Origin: Flavobacteriaceae bacterium
Lineage (GTDB): Bacteria > Bacteroidota > Bacteroidia > Flavobacteriales > Flavobacteriaceae
Reading direction: 5' to 3'
DNA: 64,000 bases
Assembly: GCA_002721175.1 (NCBI GenBank)
Contig: PBJR01000011.1
Location: 65,016-129,015, forward strand
A program made the translations under genes and the position numbers. Of this stretch, positions 39,357 through 49,347 are shown in pieces (position 1 is the stretch's first letter; each line of letters begins with the position of its first letter). Below the pieces are notes generated by a model that saw only the letters and a list, made by a program, of their open reading frames with translations, searched no databases and was not told where the DNA came from.

Positions 39357-41135
39357 TTAATGCTGTAACTCTTCTTCTCCTTTTTCTAATGGAATATTTT
39401 GTGGAACAAAATCATCCTCATATCTAGGCTTACTATAGTCATATGCCCACCTATGAACATGTGGGATTTCTCCGTCCCAATTCCCATGCATATGTTTTAT
39501 TGGAGCCGTCCATTCAAGAGTATTAGATCTCCATGGATTTTGGACTGTTTTTTGACCATAGAAAATACTATGAATAAAATTATATAGGAAAACTAACTGA
39601 ACTAAACCTGCAACAAGTGCAAAAACAGTAATAAGAACTTGAACGTTCTGGGTGTCATCAAAAAGGGGAAAGTTGCTATTTGTATAATAACGCCTTGGAA
39701 GGCCTGCCATTCCAATAAAATGCATTGGAAAAAAAACTCCATATGCACACACTGCAGTTATCCAAAAATGGATATACCCCAAATTTTTATTCAACATGCG
39801 ACCAAACATTTTCGGAAACCAATGATAAACACCAGCAAAAAGACCATACAAAGCAGAAATTCCCATTACCAAGTGAAAGTGAGCTACAACAAAATAAGTG
39901 TCGTGTACATTAATGTCAAGTGCACTATCACCTAGAACAATCCCAGTCAAACCTCCAGTAATAAAAGTTGAAACCAGTCCAATTGAAAATAACATGGCGG
40001 GATTAAATTGTAAATTTCCTTTCCATAAGGTTGTTATATAATTAAAAGCTTTAACTGCAGATGGAATCGCAATCAAAAGAGTTGTGAAGGTGAATACTGA
40101 TCCTAGAAATGGATTCATCCCAGAAATGAACATGTGATGCCCCCAAACAATTGTTGAAAGAAATGCTATAGCAATTATTGAAGCAACCATTGCCCTATAA
40201 CCAAAAATAGGCTTTCTTGAATTTGTAGCAATAACTTCAGATGTAATTCCCAAAGCAGGCAAAAGTACTATATACACTTCAGGATGGCCTAAAAACCAAA
40301 ATAAATGTTCAAAAAGAACTGGTGAGCCGCCTTGATAATGAAGTACTTCTCCTTGAATAAAAATATCTGAAAGGAAAAATGATGTACCAAAGCTCCTATC
40401 CATGATCAGAAGTAATGCAGCTGATAAAAGTACAGGGAAAGATACAACTCCAATAATAGCAGTGACAAAAAATGCCCAGATTGTAAGTGGTAGCCTTGTC
40501 ATTGACATTCCTTTTGTTCTTAGATTCAAAACTGTCACAATATAATTTAACGATCCTAATAATGATGAGGCAATAAATATTGCCATGGAAACAAGCCATA
40601 GGGTCATTCCAGCTCCAGATCCTCCCTGTGCTAGTGGTAAGGCACTCAATGGTGGATAGATTGTCCATCCTGCGGCAGCTGGTCCTGCTTCAACGAAAAA
40701 TGAGATTACCATTATCACACTTGATAAAAAGAAAAGCCAATAGGAAACCATATTTAAAAATCCGGATGCCATATCGCGCGCTCCAATCTGTAAAGGAATT
40801 AGAAGGTTACTGAAGGTTCCACTTAGCCCAGCAGTCAAAACAAAAAATACCATTATAGTCCCATGAATAGTAACTAATGCTAAATATATATCAGCATCCA
40901 TCACGCCTTCCTCGGCCCACTTACCAAGCAATGATTTAAAAATTATATTTGGTTTTTCAGGCCATGCAATTTGCATTCTCATTAGAAGAGACATTAAAAT
41001 ACCGATAATACCCATGATTAGTCCAGTGATCAAATATTGCTTAGCAATCATCTTATGATCTTGACTAAAAATATATTTTGTTACAAAAGTCTCTTTGTGG
41101 TGATGGTGTGTATGATTTTCTGTATGTGCTGACAT
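39357..41135 (-). CDS. ctaD: Cytochrome c oxidase subunit I (haem-copper oxidase)
   Basis: HGTIMVFFV, WFLGHPEVYIVLLP, WGHHMFISGMNP, HDTYFVVAHFHLVMG; N-terminal His cluster HTENHTHHHHKE. Confidence 0.97.
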   Translation of the reverse strand: MSAHTENHTHHHHKETFVTKYIFSQDHKMIAKQYLITGLIMGIIGILMSLLMRMQIAWPEKPNIIFKSLLGKWAEEGVMDADIYLALVTIHGTIMVFFVLTAGLSGTFSNLLIPLQIGARDMASGFLNMVSYWLFFLSSVIMVISFFVEAGPAAAGWTIYPPLSALPLAQGGSGAGMTLWLVSMAIFIASSLLGSLNYIVTVLNLRTKGMSMTRLPLTIWAFFVTAIIGVVSFPVLLSAALLLIMDRSFGTSFFLSDIFIQGEVLHYQGGSPVLFEHLFWFLGHPEVYIVLLPALGITSEVIATNSRKPIFGYRAMVASIIAIAFLSTIVWGHHMFISGMNPFLGSVFTFTTLLIAIPSAVKAFNYITTLWKGNLQFNPAMLFSIGLVSTFITGGLTGIVLGDSALDINVHDTYFVVAHFHLVMGISALYGLFAGVYHWFPKMFGRMLNKNLGYIHFWITAVCAYGVFFPMHFIGMAGLPRRYYTNSNFPLFDDTQNVQVLITVFALVAGLVQLVFLYNFIHSIFYGQKTVQNPWRSNTLEWTAPIKHMHGNWDGEIPHVHRWAYDYSKPRYEDDFVPQNIPLEKGEEELQH

Positions 41136-41160
41136 AATAATTTGTATTACAAATTTACAA

Positions 41161-42234
41161 TTAGTTTTGGACTAATGAATTTTTAAATAGTTTCTGTTCA
41201 TTGAACCAGTTTTTAAAGTCCTCTTCGCTCTCAACAATAATTTTCATCTGCATGTTGTAGTGTGATTTACCACATATCTTGTTACAAAGAAGTAAATAAT
41301 CAAATTCATATCGATCTAATGGTTCTTCTCCATTTGCTTGTAAGGCTTTACTTTTCTTATTTCTGATCTTGTTAATATTGGCAACTTTATCATAAATTTC
41401 TGGTCTAATACGCATTTCCTCAGTAGTAACTACCGGGGTAAATGAAAATTGAGTAATCATCCCTGGGACACAATTCATCTGTGCTCTAAAATGTGGCATG
41501 TAAGCGGAATGTAAAACATCTTGAGAGCGCATTTTAAATAAAACAGGCTTACCGGCTGGAAGATGAAGCTCAGTTGTGATTACATCGTCTTGTGCATTAG
41601 GATCAGATTCATCTAAGCCCAAAATATTGGCATTATCTATATTAATCAAGCGAACATTAGCTTTGCCTAGCACATTGTCTTGACCAGCGTATCGAGCTTT
41701 CCAATTAAATTGTTGAGCATATAGTTCTACAACTAACGGATCCTCCTCCTCGTCAATTATCATTATATCATTCCATGTAAACAAACCATACATGATTAAT
41801 CCTGCCAATACAATAACAGGAACAATTGTCCATATAAACTCTAGTTTATCGTTATCGGCATAAAATAAAGCCTTTTTACCTTTTTCACCTTTGTATTTGA
41901 AAGCAAAGTAATGTAGTAAAAACTGTGTAATTGTTTGAACGATAAATATTACAACCATAGTAATTACCATCAAACGATCTATTCTTGGGCCATGCTCAGA
42001 TGCTGAATTAGAGACAAGAGGTAAATCTCCCCACAACACAAAAGATATAATGGTAATTAAGTATATAAATCCCAGGAAAGCTAGCATTAAGTAGCCATTT
42101 CGTGAATTATCCTTATCATTGGCAATTTGAGAATTATCTTTGTTTACTCCTTGAGTCAAATCGTATATTTTTACCATTTGCAGAATTGCAACGGTAACAC
42201 CCAATAAAATCAATATTATTAATAAATTCATCAT
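41161..42234 (-). CDS. ctaC: Cytochrome c oxidase subunit II (CuA)
   Basis: Two N-terminal TM, EFIWTIVPVIVL, QFNWKARY, HSAYMPHFRAQMNCVPGM, CuA motif CNKICGKSHYNMQ. Confidence 0.95.
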   Translation of the reverse strand: MMNLLIILILLGVTVAILQMVKIYDLTQGVNKDNSQIANDKDNSRNGYLMLAFLGFIYLITIISFVLWGDLPLVSNSASEHGPRIDRLMVITMVVIFIVQTITQFLLHYFAFKYKGEKGKKALFYADNDKLEFIWTIVPVIVLAGLIMYGLFTWNDIMIIDEEEDPLVVELYAQQFNWKARYAGQDNVLGKANVRLINIDNANILGLDESDPNAQDDVITTELHLPAGKPVLFKMRSQDVLHSAYMPHFRAQMNCVPGMITQFSFTPVVTTEEMRIRPEIYDKVANINKIRNKKSKALQANGEEPLDRYEFDYLLLCNKICGKSHYNMQMKIIVESEEDFKNWFNEQKLFKNSLVQN

Positions 42235-42256
42235 TGTCTAAAAATAGTTTATCAAT

Positions 42257-43615
42257 TTAATAATGGAACTGTTTACTTTCTTTAATAAATGGATTCCCCT
42301 TTGGTAAAAGCGGAGCCTTTGATAGCGAATAAAATACAACCAAAAGGAATAACCCTGAAAATAGCAATACGGCGCTTAGCTCTGGAACACCTATAAACCA
42401 ACGATCACCAACGGTAGCAGGCATAATCATGTTGAAAACATCTAAATAATGACCGAACAATATTACAACTCCAGCCATAACTATAAACCAAGGAACTCGC
42501 TTATAATCACTATTCATCAGCACTAAAAATGGAAAAATAAAATTTAATACTAGCATTCCAAAGAAGGGTAATTTATAATCCTCAATTCTTGTAATAAAGT
42601 ATGTGACTTCCTCTGGTATGTTTGCATACCATATTAGCATAAACTGTGAAAACCACAAATATGCCCAAAAAACACTAATACCAAACATAAACTTGGCCAG
42701 ATCGTGGAGGTGGCTATCATTTACGAAATCCATAAGTCCTTTTGTTTTTAGGTATATAGTTATCAATGCTATCACTGTTATCCCACTAACAAACATACTT
42801 GCAAAAACATACCATCCAAATAGTGTGCTGAACCAGTGAGGATCAAGACTCATAATCCAATCCCAAGACATTACTGATTCACTGTAGATATAAAAAACTA
42901 GAAACGCTGCTGAAATCTTAAAGTTCTTTTTAAAATAACTGTTATCATTTATATCTGAATTATCTTGAGCTATAGAAAATTTCCTTGAAAAAAATCGATA
43001 CATACTCCACCCTAGAATAAATAAAATCCCTCTAATAATAAACCATTTTTTGTTTAACCAGCTTGACTTACCTTGAATAAGCTCGTCGTGGGCAACTACA
43101 TGTGGGTCCATCCAAATAAAAAGGTGCTTGTCAGCCCAAATGGCTATACCTAAAACAATTATTGCACCAGGTAAGAGATAATATGTAATTGCTTCCATTA
43201 CTCTAAAAAGAACTGGTGACCAGCCAGCTTGAGATGCATATTGTATCCCATAAAAAGCTAATACACCAAGCGAAATCATCATAAAAAAGAAAGCCGCAAC
43301 ATATAACGCAGCGTAAGGTCTGTTGTGCATTTGGTGCAATACATGTTCAGCATGACTACTTTTGTGATGCTCACCCTTGGCATGCGATGAGACATCATGA
43401 TCGTCTTGATGCAATTGAATCATTTCAGAGTGAGAACTCTCATTGTGTGATGATAAATGATCGCCGCCATGATGAGTATCCTCTTCAGCCAGCATAGTTT
43501 TAACATCTTCTAGAGTCAGGTGATGTGAAGAGGTATAGCTTGAAAACCAACCAGTAGCCCCAATAATTATCAATGCTAGGGATAATATTTTCAATCTTTT
43601 TGAAAGCTTATACAT
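42257..43615 (-). CDS. actF: Alternative complex III subunit ActF (quinol:cytochrome c oxidoreductase)
   Basis: 452 aa multi-TM protein in ACIII operon; SWDWIMSLDPHWFSTLFGWYVFASMF; His-rich N-terminal loop. Confidence 0.9.
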   Translation of the reverse strand: MYKLSKRLKILSLALIIIGATGWFSSYTSSHHLTLEDVKTMLAEEDTHHGGDHLSSHNESSHSEMIQLHQDDHDVSSHAKGEHHKSSHAEHVLHQMHNRPYAALYVAAFFFMMISLGVLAFYGIQYASQAGWSPVLFRVMEAITYYLLPGAIIVLGIAIWADKHLFIWMDPHVVAHDELIQGKSSWLNKKWFIIRGILFILGWSMYRFFSRKFSIAQDNSDINDNSYFKKNFKISAAFLVFYIYSESVMSWDWIMSLDPHWFSTLFGWYVFASMFVSGITVIALITIYLKTKGLMDFVNDSHLHDLAKFMFGISVFWAYLWFSQFMLIWYANIPEEVTYFITRIEDYKLPFFGMLVLNFIFPFLVLMNSDYKRVPWFIVMAGVVILFGHYLDVFNMIMPATVGDRWFIGVPELSAVLLFSGLFLLVVFYSLSKAPLLPKGNPFIKESKQFHY

Positions 43616-43630
43616 ATAATTAAATAATTT

Positions 43631-44191
43631 TTATTCTTTATCTTTTAATAATTCTAATCTTAATGCCTCAACATATGCGGTTACTTGCCAACGCTCCTCC
43701 TCGTCTAAAAAATTTGCATACGAGCCCATTGAGTTCTTCCCGTAATATATGACATGATAAATGCTACCTGTTGTTATTGGACGATCTGCATAGCTTGGAA
43801 CTCCCAATATTTTCTCCCGCTTTACAAGTTTACCCATTCCTGCACCTTTGTTACCGTGGCAAATACCGCAGTAAATTTCATATAGTTCTTTACCTCTTTT
43901 TGAATCAATTGCGGATGTTAACAAAGGAGATTTAAGATTTAATAGAGCTAAGTCATAACCCTCATTTGTATTTTCGTAAGGATAAAGAGAATGACCGCGT
44001 GCAAGAGTACCTTCAGGCGGTATTAATGCTTCTTGCCCGTTTGGAAAAACATCATATTCACCATAAGCCTCATAACCAACGGGTTCATACATATTTGGGA
44101 AATATTGATAATTAGGCTTTCGCTTATTTTGGCATGAAGAAACAAGCAGTAAAGCCAAAAACAACATTAAATAATTTAATAATCTCTTCAT
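43631..44191 (-). CDS. actE: Alternative complex III subunit ActE, monohaem cytochrome c lipoprotein
   Basis: LLVSSCQNK lipobox, PEGTLARGHSLYPY, YEIYCGICHGNKGAGMGKLV (CXXCH). ORF-track start 44215; ATG 44191 preferred. Confidence 0.9.
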   Translation of the reverse strand: MKRLLNYLMLFLALLLVSSCQNKRKPNYQYFPNMYEPVGYEAYGEYDVFPNGQEALIPPEGTLARGHSLYPYENTNEGYDLALLNLKSPLLTSAIDSKRGKELYEIYCGICHGNKGAGMGKLVKREKILGVPSYADRPITTGSIYHVIYYGKNSMGSYANFLDEEERWQVTAYVEALRLELLKDKE

Positions 44192-44195
44192 CATT

Positions 44196-44729
44196 TTAAT
44201 TATCATTTTTTTCAATTACATGTAACTCAACTGCACCAGTCTTAGTCAATAGTGACTTTAATTCTTTTTCATTTTCGTTGATTGGGATCTCTACCAAAAA
44301 ATGATCGTCAGTTGTCCTTGGATCCGGATTTTCAGCTCCTTTGAAAGGCCACATCCTACTCCTTAAATAGAATGTAATAACCATCAAATGAGCAGCAAAA
44401 AATACAGTTAACTCAAACATAATAGGGACAAATGCAGGTAAGTTTTCCATGAAGCTAAAACTGGGTTTACCACCAATATTTTGTGGCCAATCTTCAATCA
44501 TAATGTAATTCATCATTAGGACTGCAACAGTCAAACCTACACACCCATACATGAAAGATGCTATGGCAATTCTAGTTGGTTCTAAACCAATTGCTTTGTC
44601 TAAGCCGTGAACCGGAAATGGAGTATATACTTCCTCTATGTAGTGGTTCTCAGCTTTAACTACTTTTACAGCAGCCATGAGCACATCATCATCAGTATAT
44701 AAGGCGTGAATCACTTTATTATTTTTCAT
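44196..44729 (-). CDS. actD: Alternative complex III subunit ActD (DUF3341)
   Basis: HALYTDDDVLMAAVKVVKAENHYIEEVYTPFPVHGLDKAIGL; two TM. ORF-track start 44765; ATG 44729 (MKNNKVIHALYTDDD) preferred. Confidence 0.92.
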   Translation of the reverse strand: MKNNKVIHALYTDDDVLMAAVKVVKAENHYIEEVYTPFPVHGLDKAIGLEPTRIAIASFMYGCVGLTVAVLMMNYIMIEDWPQNIGGKPSFSFMENLPAFVPIMFELTVFFAAHLMVITFYLRSRMWPFKGAENPDPRTTDDHFLVEIPINENEKELKSLLTKTGAVELHVIEKNDN

Positions 44730-46191
44730 CCCTATTTTTTTTATTTGAATTAAAATTTCTAACATTTCCAGAGGTTCGATTGTCAGAAGCAGTCCCTGAT
44801 AAATCGCCGCCTGATTCTCTTATGCTCTTATAACGTTCGCCAGATGACTTTAAAATAGTTTTAACCTCCGCCTGTGCTATGACAGGAAAAGTTCTAGCGT
44901 AAAGTAAAAATAACACAAAGAAAAAACCGATAGTTCCTATAAATATTCCGATATCAACAAATGTTGGAGAAAACATCGCCCATGAAGATGGTAAATAATC
45001 CCTGTGAAGGGAGGTCACAATTATTACAAACCTCTCAAACCACATTCCAATATTTACAACAATTGAAATAAAAAATGAAAACATTATACTAGTCCGTAAT
45101 TTTTTAAACCACATGAACTGAGGTGAAAACACATTACATGTCATCATCGACCAATAAGCCCAAGCGTAGGGGCCTGTAGCCCTGTTCAAAAAGGCATATT
45201 GTTCATATTCAACACCAGAATACCAGGCAATGAAAAGCTCGGTAATATAGGCAACGCCAACAATTGACCCTGTTATCATAATTACTATATTCATGAGCTC
45301 AATGTGTTGAACTGTGATATAATCTTCCAAACTACACACCTTACGCATAATAATTAGCAATGTGTTAACCATTGCAAAACCAGAAAAAATTGCACCAGCA
45401 ACAAAATAAGGCGGAAAGATTGTCGTATGCCATCCAGGAATAACCGAAGTTGCAAAATCAAATGATACGATGGTATGAACTGACAATACAAGAGGCGTAG
45501 CTAACCCAGCTAAAACCAAAGAAACCTCTTCAAAGCGTTGCCAGTCCTTGGCTCTGCCAGACCAACCGAAACTTAAAAGGGAATATATTTTCTTTTGAAA
45601 TGGTCGCACTGCACGGTCTCTAATCATTGCAAAATCTGGCAGAAGACCAGTCCACCAAAAAACTAGCGATACTGATAAATATGTAGAAATTGCAAATACG
45701 TCCCATAGTAAAGGAGAATTAAAATTAACCCAAAGTGATCCAAAAGTATTTGGTATTGGTAGAACCCAATAAGCTAACCATGGTCGACCCATATGAATTA
45801 TTGGAAATAGTCCAGCTTGAATTACAGAAAAAATAGTCATAGCTTCAGCAGAGCGATTAATGGCCATTCTCCACTTTTGTCTGAATAATAAGAGAACTGC
45901 TGAAATCAAAGTACCAGCGTGCCCAATTCCAACCCACCAAACGAAGTTTGTGATATCCCAAGCCCAACCTACGGTTTTATTAAGACCCCATGTTCCTATT
46001 CCGGTCGCAACTGTGTAGACCATACAACCAAGACCATATAGCAATGCGATAACAGATACAGAAAATACAATCCACCATAACCTATTAGCTTTTCCTTCAA
46101 CAGGGGCGACGACATCTAATGTGACATCGTGATAGGATTTTTCCCCTGTCACAAGTGGCCTTCTTATCGGTGCTTCATAATGAGATCCCAT
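44719..46191 (-). CDS. actC: Alternative complex III subunit ActC (NrfD/PsrC-like)
   Basis: Multi-TM NrfD-like: WDITNFVWWVGIGHAGTLISAVLLLFRQKWR, FPIIHMGRPWLAYWVLPIP. Confidence 0.94.
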   Translation of the reverse strand: MGSHYEAPIRRPLVTGEKSYHDVTLDVVAPVEGKANRLWWIVFSVSVIALLYGLGCMVYTVATGIGTWGLNKTVGWAWDITNFVWWVGIGHAGTLISAVLLLFRQKWRMAINRSAEAMTIFSVIQAGLFPIIHMGRPWLAYWVLPIPNTFGSLWVNFNSPLLWDVFAISTYLSVSLVFWWTGLLPDFAMIRDRAVRPFQKKIYSLLSFGWSGRAKDWQRFEEVSLVLAGLATPLVLSVHTIVSFDFATSVIPGWHTTIFPPYFVAGAIFSGFAMVNTLLIIMRKVCSLEDYITVQHIELMNIVIMITGSIVGVAYITELFIAWYSGVEYEQYAFLNRATGPYAWAYWSMMTCNVFSPQFMWFKKLRTSIMFSFFISIVVNIGMWFERFVIIVTSLHRDYLPSSWAMFSPTFVDIGIFIGTIGFFFVLFLLYARTFPVIAQAEVKTILKSSGERYKSIRESGGDLSGTASDNRTSGNVRNFNSNKKNRDEK

Positions 46192-46202
46192 GTTTCCTTT
46201 TT

Positions 46203-49200
46203 TTAAACTTTATCATTATTTCTAACCTTAACTTGATAAACAACATTGGGCTTGGTCCCAACATGTTCCAAAAGATAATAAGCTCTTTCATCTTCAACTA
46301 ATTTAGCAATTGGACTTTCTTTTTCATTAATATCGCCAAATCGCATTGCCCCACTACTGCACGCCGCTGAGCATGCACAAGCATCATTAAATTCACCAAT
46401 TGCTACAGGCCTACCTTCACGCTTGGCTTTAAGGATGACCGCTTGGGTGGTTTGAATACAGAATGAACACTTTTCCATCACACCGCGAGATCTTACAGTA
46501 ACATCGGGGTTAATCACCATTCGTCCTAAATCATTATTCATGTGATAATCAAATTCATCATTACCATTGTATAAAAACCAATTAAATCTACGAACTTTGT
46601 ATGGGCAATTATTAGCACAATAACGAGTCCCAACACACCTGTTATAAGCCATATGGTTTTGCCCCTGTCTTCCATGTGAACTTGCCGCGACGGGACATAC
46701 TGTCTCACAGGGAGCGTGATTACAATGTTGACACATAATTGGTTGAAAAGCTACCTGAGGATTTTCTGAAGGGTATTCCATTTTACCAAATGTGCTTAGT
46801 GAGCTTCCCAAACCACTTATATCATCTTTTGTAGTATTATCACCCTCAAATGTTTCGTCAGACGAATAATATCTATCAATTCTGAGCCAATGCATATCTC
46901 TACTCCTTCTAATTTCTTCTTTACCAACAACAGGAACATTGTTCTCTGCATGACAAGCAATCACACAAGCACCACATCCAGTACAGGAATTCAAGTCAAT
47001 AGAGAGGTTAAAATGGTGTCCAATTGATCTGTCAAACTCATCCCACAAATCAACATCAGGAGAATTAACTGGTGTTTCAATATGATTCAAAGAAACAACT
47101 GGCGTAGGATTCCAATATTCTGGAGATTTTGTATTAAAAACCTCCAAGGTTGTTTCTTTTATTATGTCACCTCTCCCCATCAATGTGTTATGTAATTGAA
47201 CACAAGCAAACTCATGCTTACCTCCAACAGCTTTAATATTTACTGACTGAGCTGAGTCAAAATTTTTATACAACGGAAATGCATTTACACCAGTCTGCAT
47301 TTCAGATTTGAGACCTTTAGATCTTCCATAACCAAACGATAACCCAACTGTTCCTCTAGCCTGACCAGGTTGAACAATCACTGGTGCCTTAACTGTAACT
47401 TCACCCAAATTTATATTGGCATATGTACCATTAAGTCCTCCGGTAGCGTCATGACTGCTTTGATTAAAGAAATTACTGGGGTCTAAATATAATCCTAACT
47501 CTTTTGCATCATACTCAGATACAGTTAAATAATTATCCCATGTTGTTCGCGTTAAAGGATCGGGAAACTCTTGAAGCCATGGATTATTGGCTTGTTGCCC
47601 ATCACCCATGCCTGTCTTAGGGTAAAGTGTAAGTTCAAATTTAGAACTTTTTGAAAGTGAAAGATTTGATAGAATATTACTTAAACTGTAACTCGGTGCA
47701 ATAGTTTTATTGACAGTCTCTAAGGTTGCTAAGGGAGAGCCTGAAAAAACTCCATCGTGCAGAGCTTTTTCCCAATTTGATTCACCCAAAATATTGGCTT
47801 CCCAGTACCACTGAACGTAGTCTCGATAATTTCTGGGGTCATCATTTAACTCAAGAAGAGCTTCTTGGAATTGTTGAGTCTTGAAAAGTGGCCTTATTGT
47901 TGGCTGCATGAGGGTGTAAAATCCAGATTTAATTTCAAGATCACCCCAGGATTCTAAGTAATGAGGTGTAGCGCCAACATACTGAGCAACCTCTGCAGAC
48001 TCATCTTCTTTCATCGCAAAAGCAACTGAAAGTGGTATTTTCTTTAAGCCTTTGACAAATTCACTACTATTTGGAAGAGAATATACAGGATTTACTCCTG
48101 CCATAATAAGTGCACCAATTGAATTCGAATTCAAATCTTTAACGAGCTGATTGACAGATTCATTATCTCCTTGGCGAGTTAAAATAATTGTTTCAGGATT
48201 AAAGGCCCTACTTTTTATAAATTCATTAATTAGTATAACTAAAGATTGGGCATTAACGTCTTGAACGCCCGTCAGAACTACAGCATCGCTTCCGGCAGCT
48301 AATATTTCATTTGTTACTTCGTCAACTGAGAGTTTAAGATTCTCTGGTAACGAAATGGGGCTGGAATCACCTTTCAAGTTCTGATACAACCTAACTAATG
48401 CAAGTTTCTGTTGAGAGGGTTTTAAGGTTATTCTAGTATCGGCGTTAGCACCTGATAGCGACATATTAGATTCAAATTGAATGTGGCGGGACATTGTCCC
48501 ATCCTTTGGTACTCTGCTTTTTGCATAGGCAGAATCAAAACCACCACCTTGCCAATCACCTAGAAAATCTGCTCCAAAAGAAACAATAGTTTTTGCCTTT
48601 GAAAAATCATAGTTAGCAAGCCCCCTTCTTCCATACCTAAACTGATATGCATCAGCAGCAGCTGACTCTGATATTGCGTCGTAAACGACGTGTTCTACAT
48701 TGTTGTATTTAGATTTAAAATCACTAATTAATTTTGAAGTACTAGGACTGGCAAATGTTTGAGTTAATAAAACTATTTTCTTTCCCTCTGCTTGAACGCC
48801 TTTTAATTTTTGTTTTATTTCTTTATAAAATAATTCCCAGGTTAATTCATTTCCATTCTTTGTGGGTCCCGAAAGACGATTACTATCATAAAGGTCTAAA
48901 ACTGAAGCTTGTACTCTTGCATTAGTAGTACCATTTTCACCTGCCAGAGTATTGCATTCAACTTTGATAGGTCTGCCTTCTCTAGTTTTGATAAGAAGGC
49001 TGGCAAAATCATACCCATTAGCTATAGAAGTTGCATAATAATTCGCCACTCCAGGAATAATTTCCTCAGGCTGCACTACATAAGGAATTGATTTAATTAC
49101 GGGACCTTCACAGGCAGCTAATGAGGCTGCAGCTGTACTAAATCCTACAAATTTCAAAAAATCACGCCTAGTTGTTGCGCTTGAAGAGAGGGTTTCCTTA

Positions 49201-49325
49201 TCTGATAAAAATTCGTCAACAGGTATTTGTTCAACAAATTCTCTATACTTAATTTTTGCTACAGAAGGATCAACTGCAGGATTTAAATCCTGAAAATTTT
49301 TCCAATATTTTTTATTTGTTGACAT
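46203..49325 (-). CDS. actB: Alternative complex III subunit ActB (Tat-variant molybdopterin oxidoreductase-like plus Fe-S domain)
   Basis: TTRRDFLKFVGFSTAAASLAACEGP; CTGCGACVIACHAENNVP, CQHCNHAPCETVCPV, CVGTRYCANNCPYKVRRFNW, CSFCIQ. ORF start 49373 overlaps actA; ATG 49325 (MSTNKKYWKN) preferred. Confidence 0.94.
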   Translation of the reverse strand: MSTNKKYWKNFQDLNPAVDPSVAKIKYREFVEQIPVDEFLSDKETLSSSATTRRDFLKFVGFSTAAASLAACEGPVIKSIPYVVQPEEIIPGVANYYATSIANGYDFASLLIKTREGRPIKVECNTLAGENGTTNARVQASVLDLYDSNRLSGPTKNGNELTWELFYKEIKQKLKGVQAEGKKIVLLTQTFASPSTSKLISDFKSKYNNVEHVVYDAISESAAADAYQFRYGRRGLANYDFSKAKTIVSFGADFLGDWQGGGFDSAYAKSRVPKDGTMSRHIQFESNMSLSGANADTRITLKPSQQKLALVRLYQNLKGDSSPISLPENLKLSVDEVTNEILAAGSDAVVLTGVQDVNAQSLVILINEFIKSRAFNPETIILTRQGDNESVNQLVKDLNSNSIGALIMAGVNPVYSLPNSSEFVKGLKKIPLSVAFAMKEDESAEVAQYVGATPHYLESWGDLEIKSGFYTLMQPTIRPLFKTQQFQEALLELNDDPRNYRDYVQWYWEANILGESNWEKALHDGVFSGSPLATLETVNKTIAPSYSLSNILSNLSLSKSSKFELTLYPKTGMGDGQQANNPWLQEFPDPLTRTTWDNYLTVSEYDAKELGLYLDPSNFFNQSSHDATGGLNGTYANINLGEVTVKAPVIVQPGQARGTVGLSFGYGRSKGLKSEMQTGVNAFPLYKNFDSAQSVNIKAVGGKHEFACVQLHNTLMGRGDIIKETTLEVFNTKSPEYWNPTPVVSLNHIETPVNSPDVDLWDEFDRSIGHHFNLSIDLNSCTGCGACVIACHAENNVPVVGKEEIRRSRDMHWLRIDRYYSSDETFEGDNTTKDDISGLGSSLSTFGKMEYPSENPQVAFQPIMCQHCNHAPCETVCPVAASSHGRQGQNHMAYNRCVGTRYCANNCPYKVRRFNWFLYNGNDEFDYHMNNDLGRMVINPDVTVRSRGVMEKCSFCIQTTQAVILKAKREGRPVAIGEFNDACACSAACSSGAMRFGDINEKESPIAKLVEDERAYYLLEHVGTKPNVVYQVKVRNNDKV

Positions 49326-49347
49326 TAGCTTATACTTCCTAAGTTTA

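Noticed and set aside
39399-40813. Several ORFs (60-98 aa) opposite or out of frame with ctaD
   Set aside because: Shadow ORFs over conserved oxidase subunit I; no start/context support.
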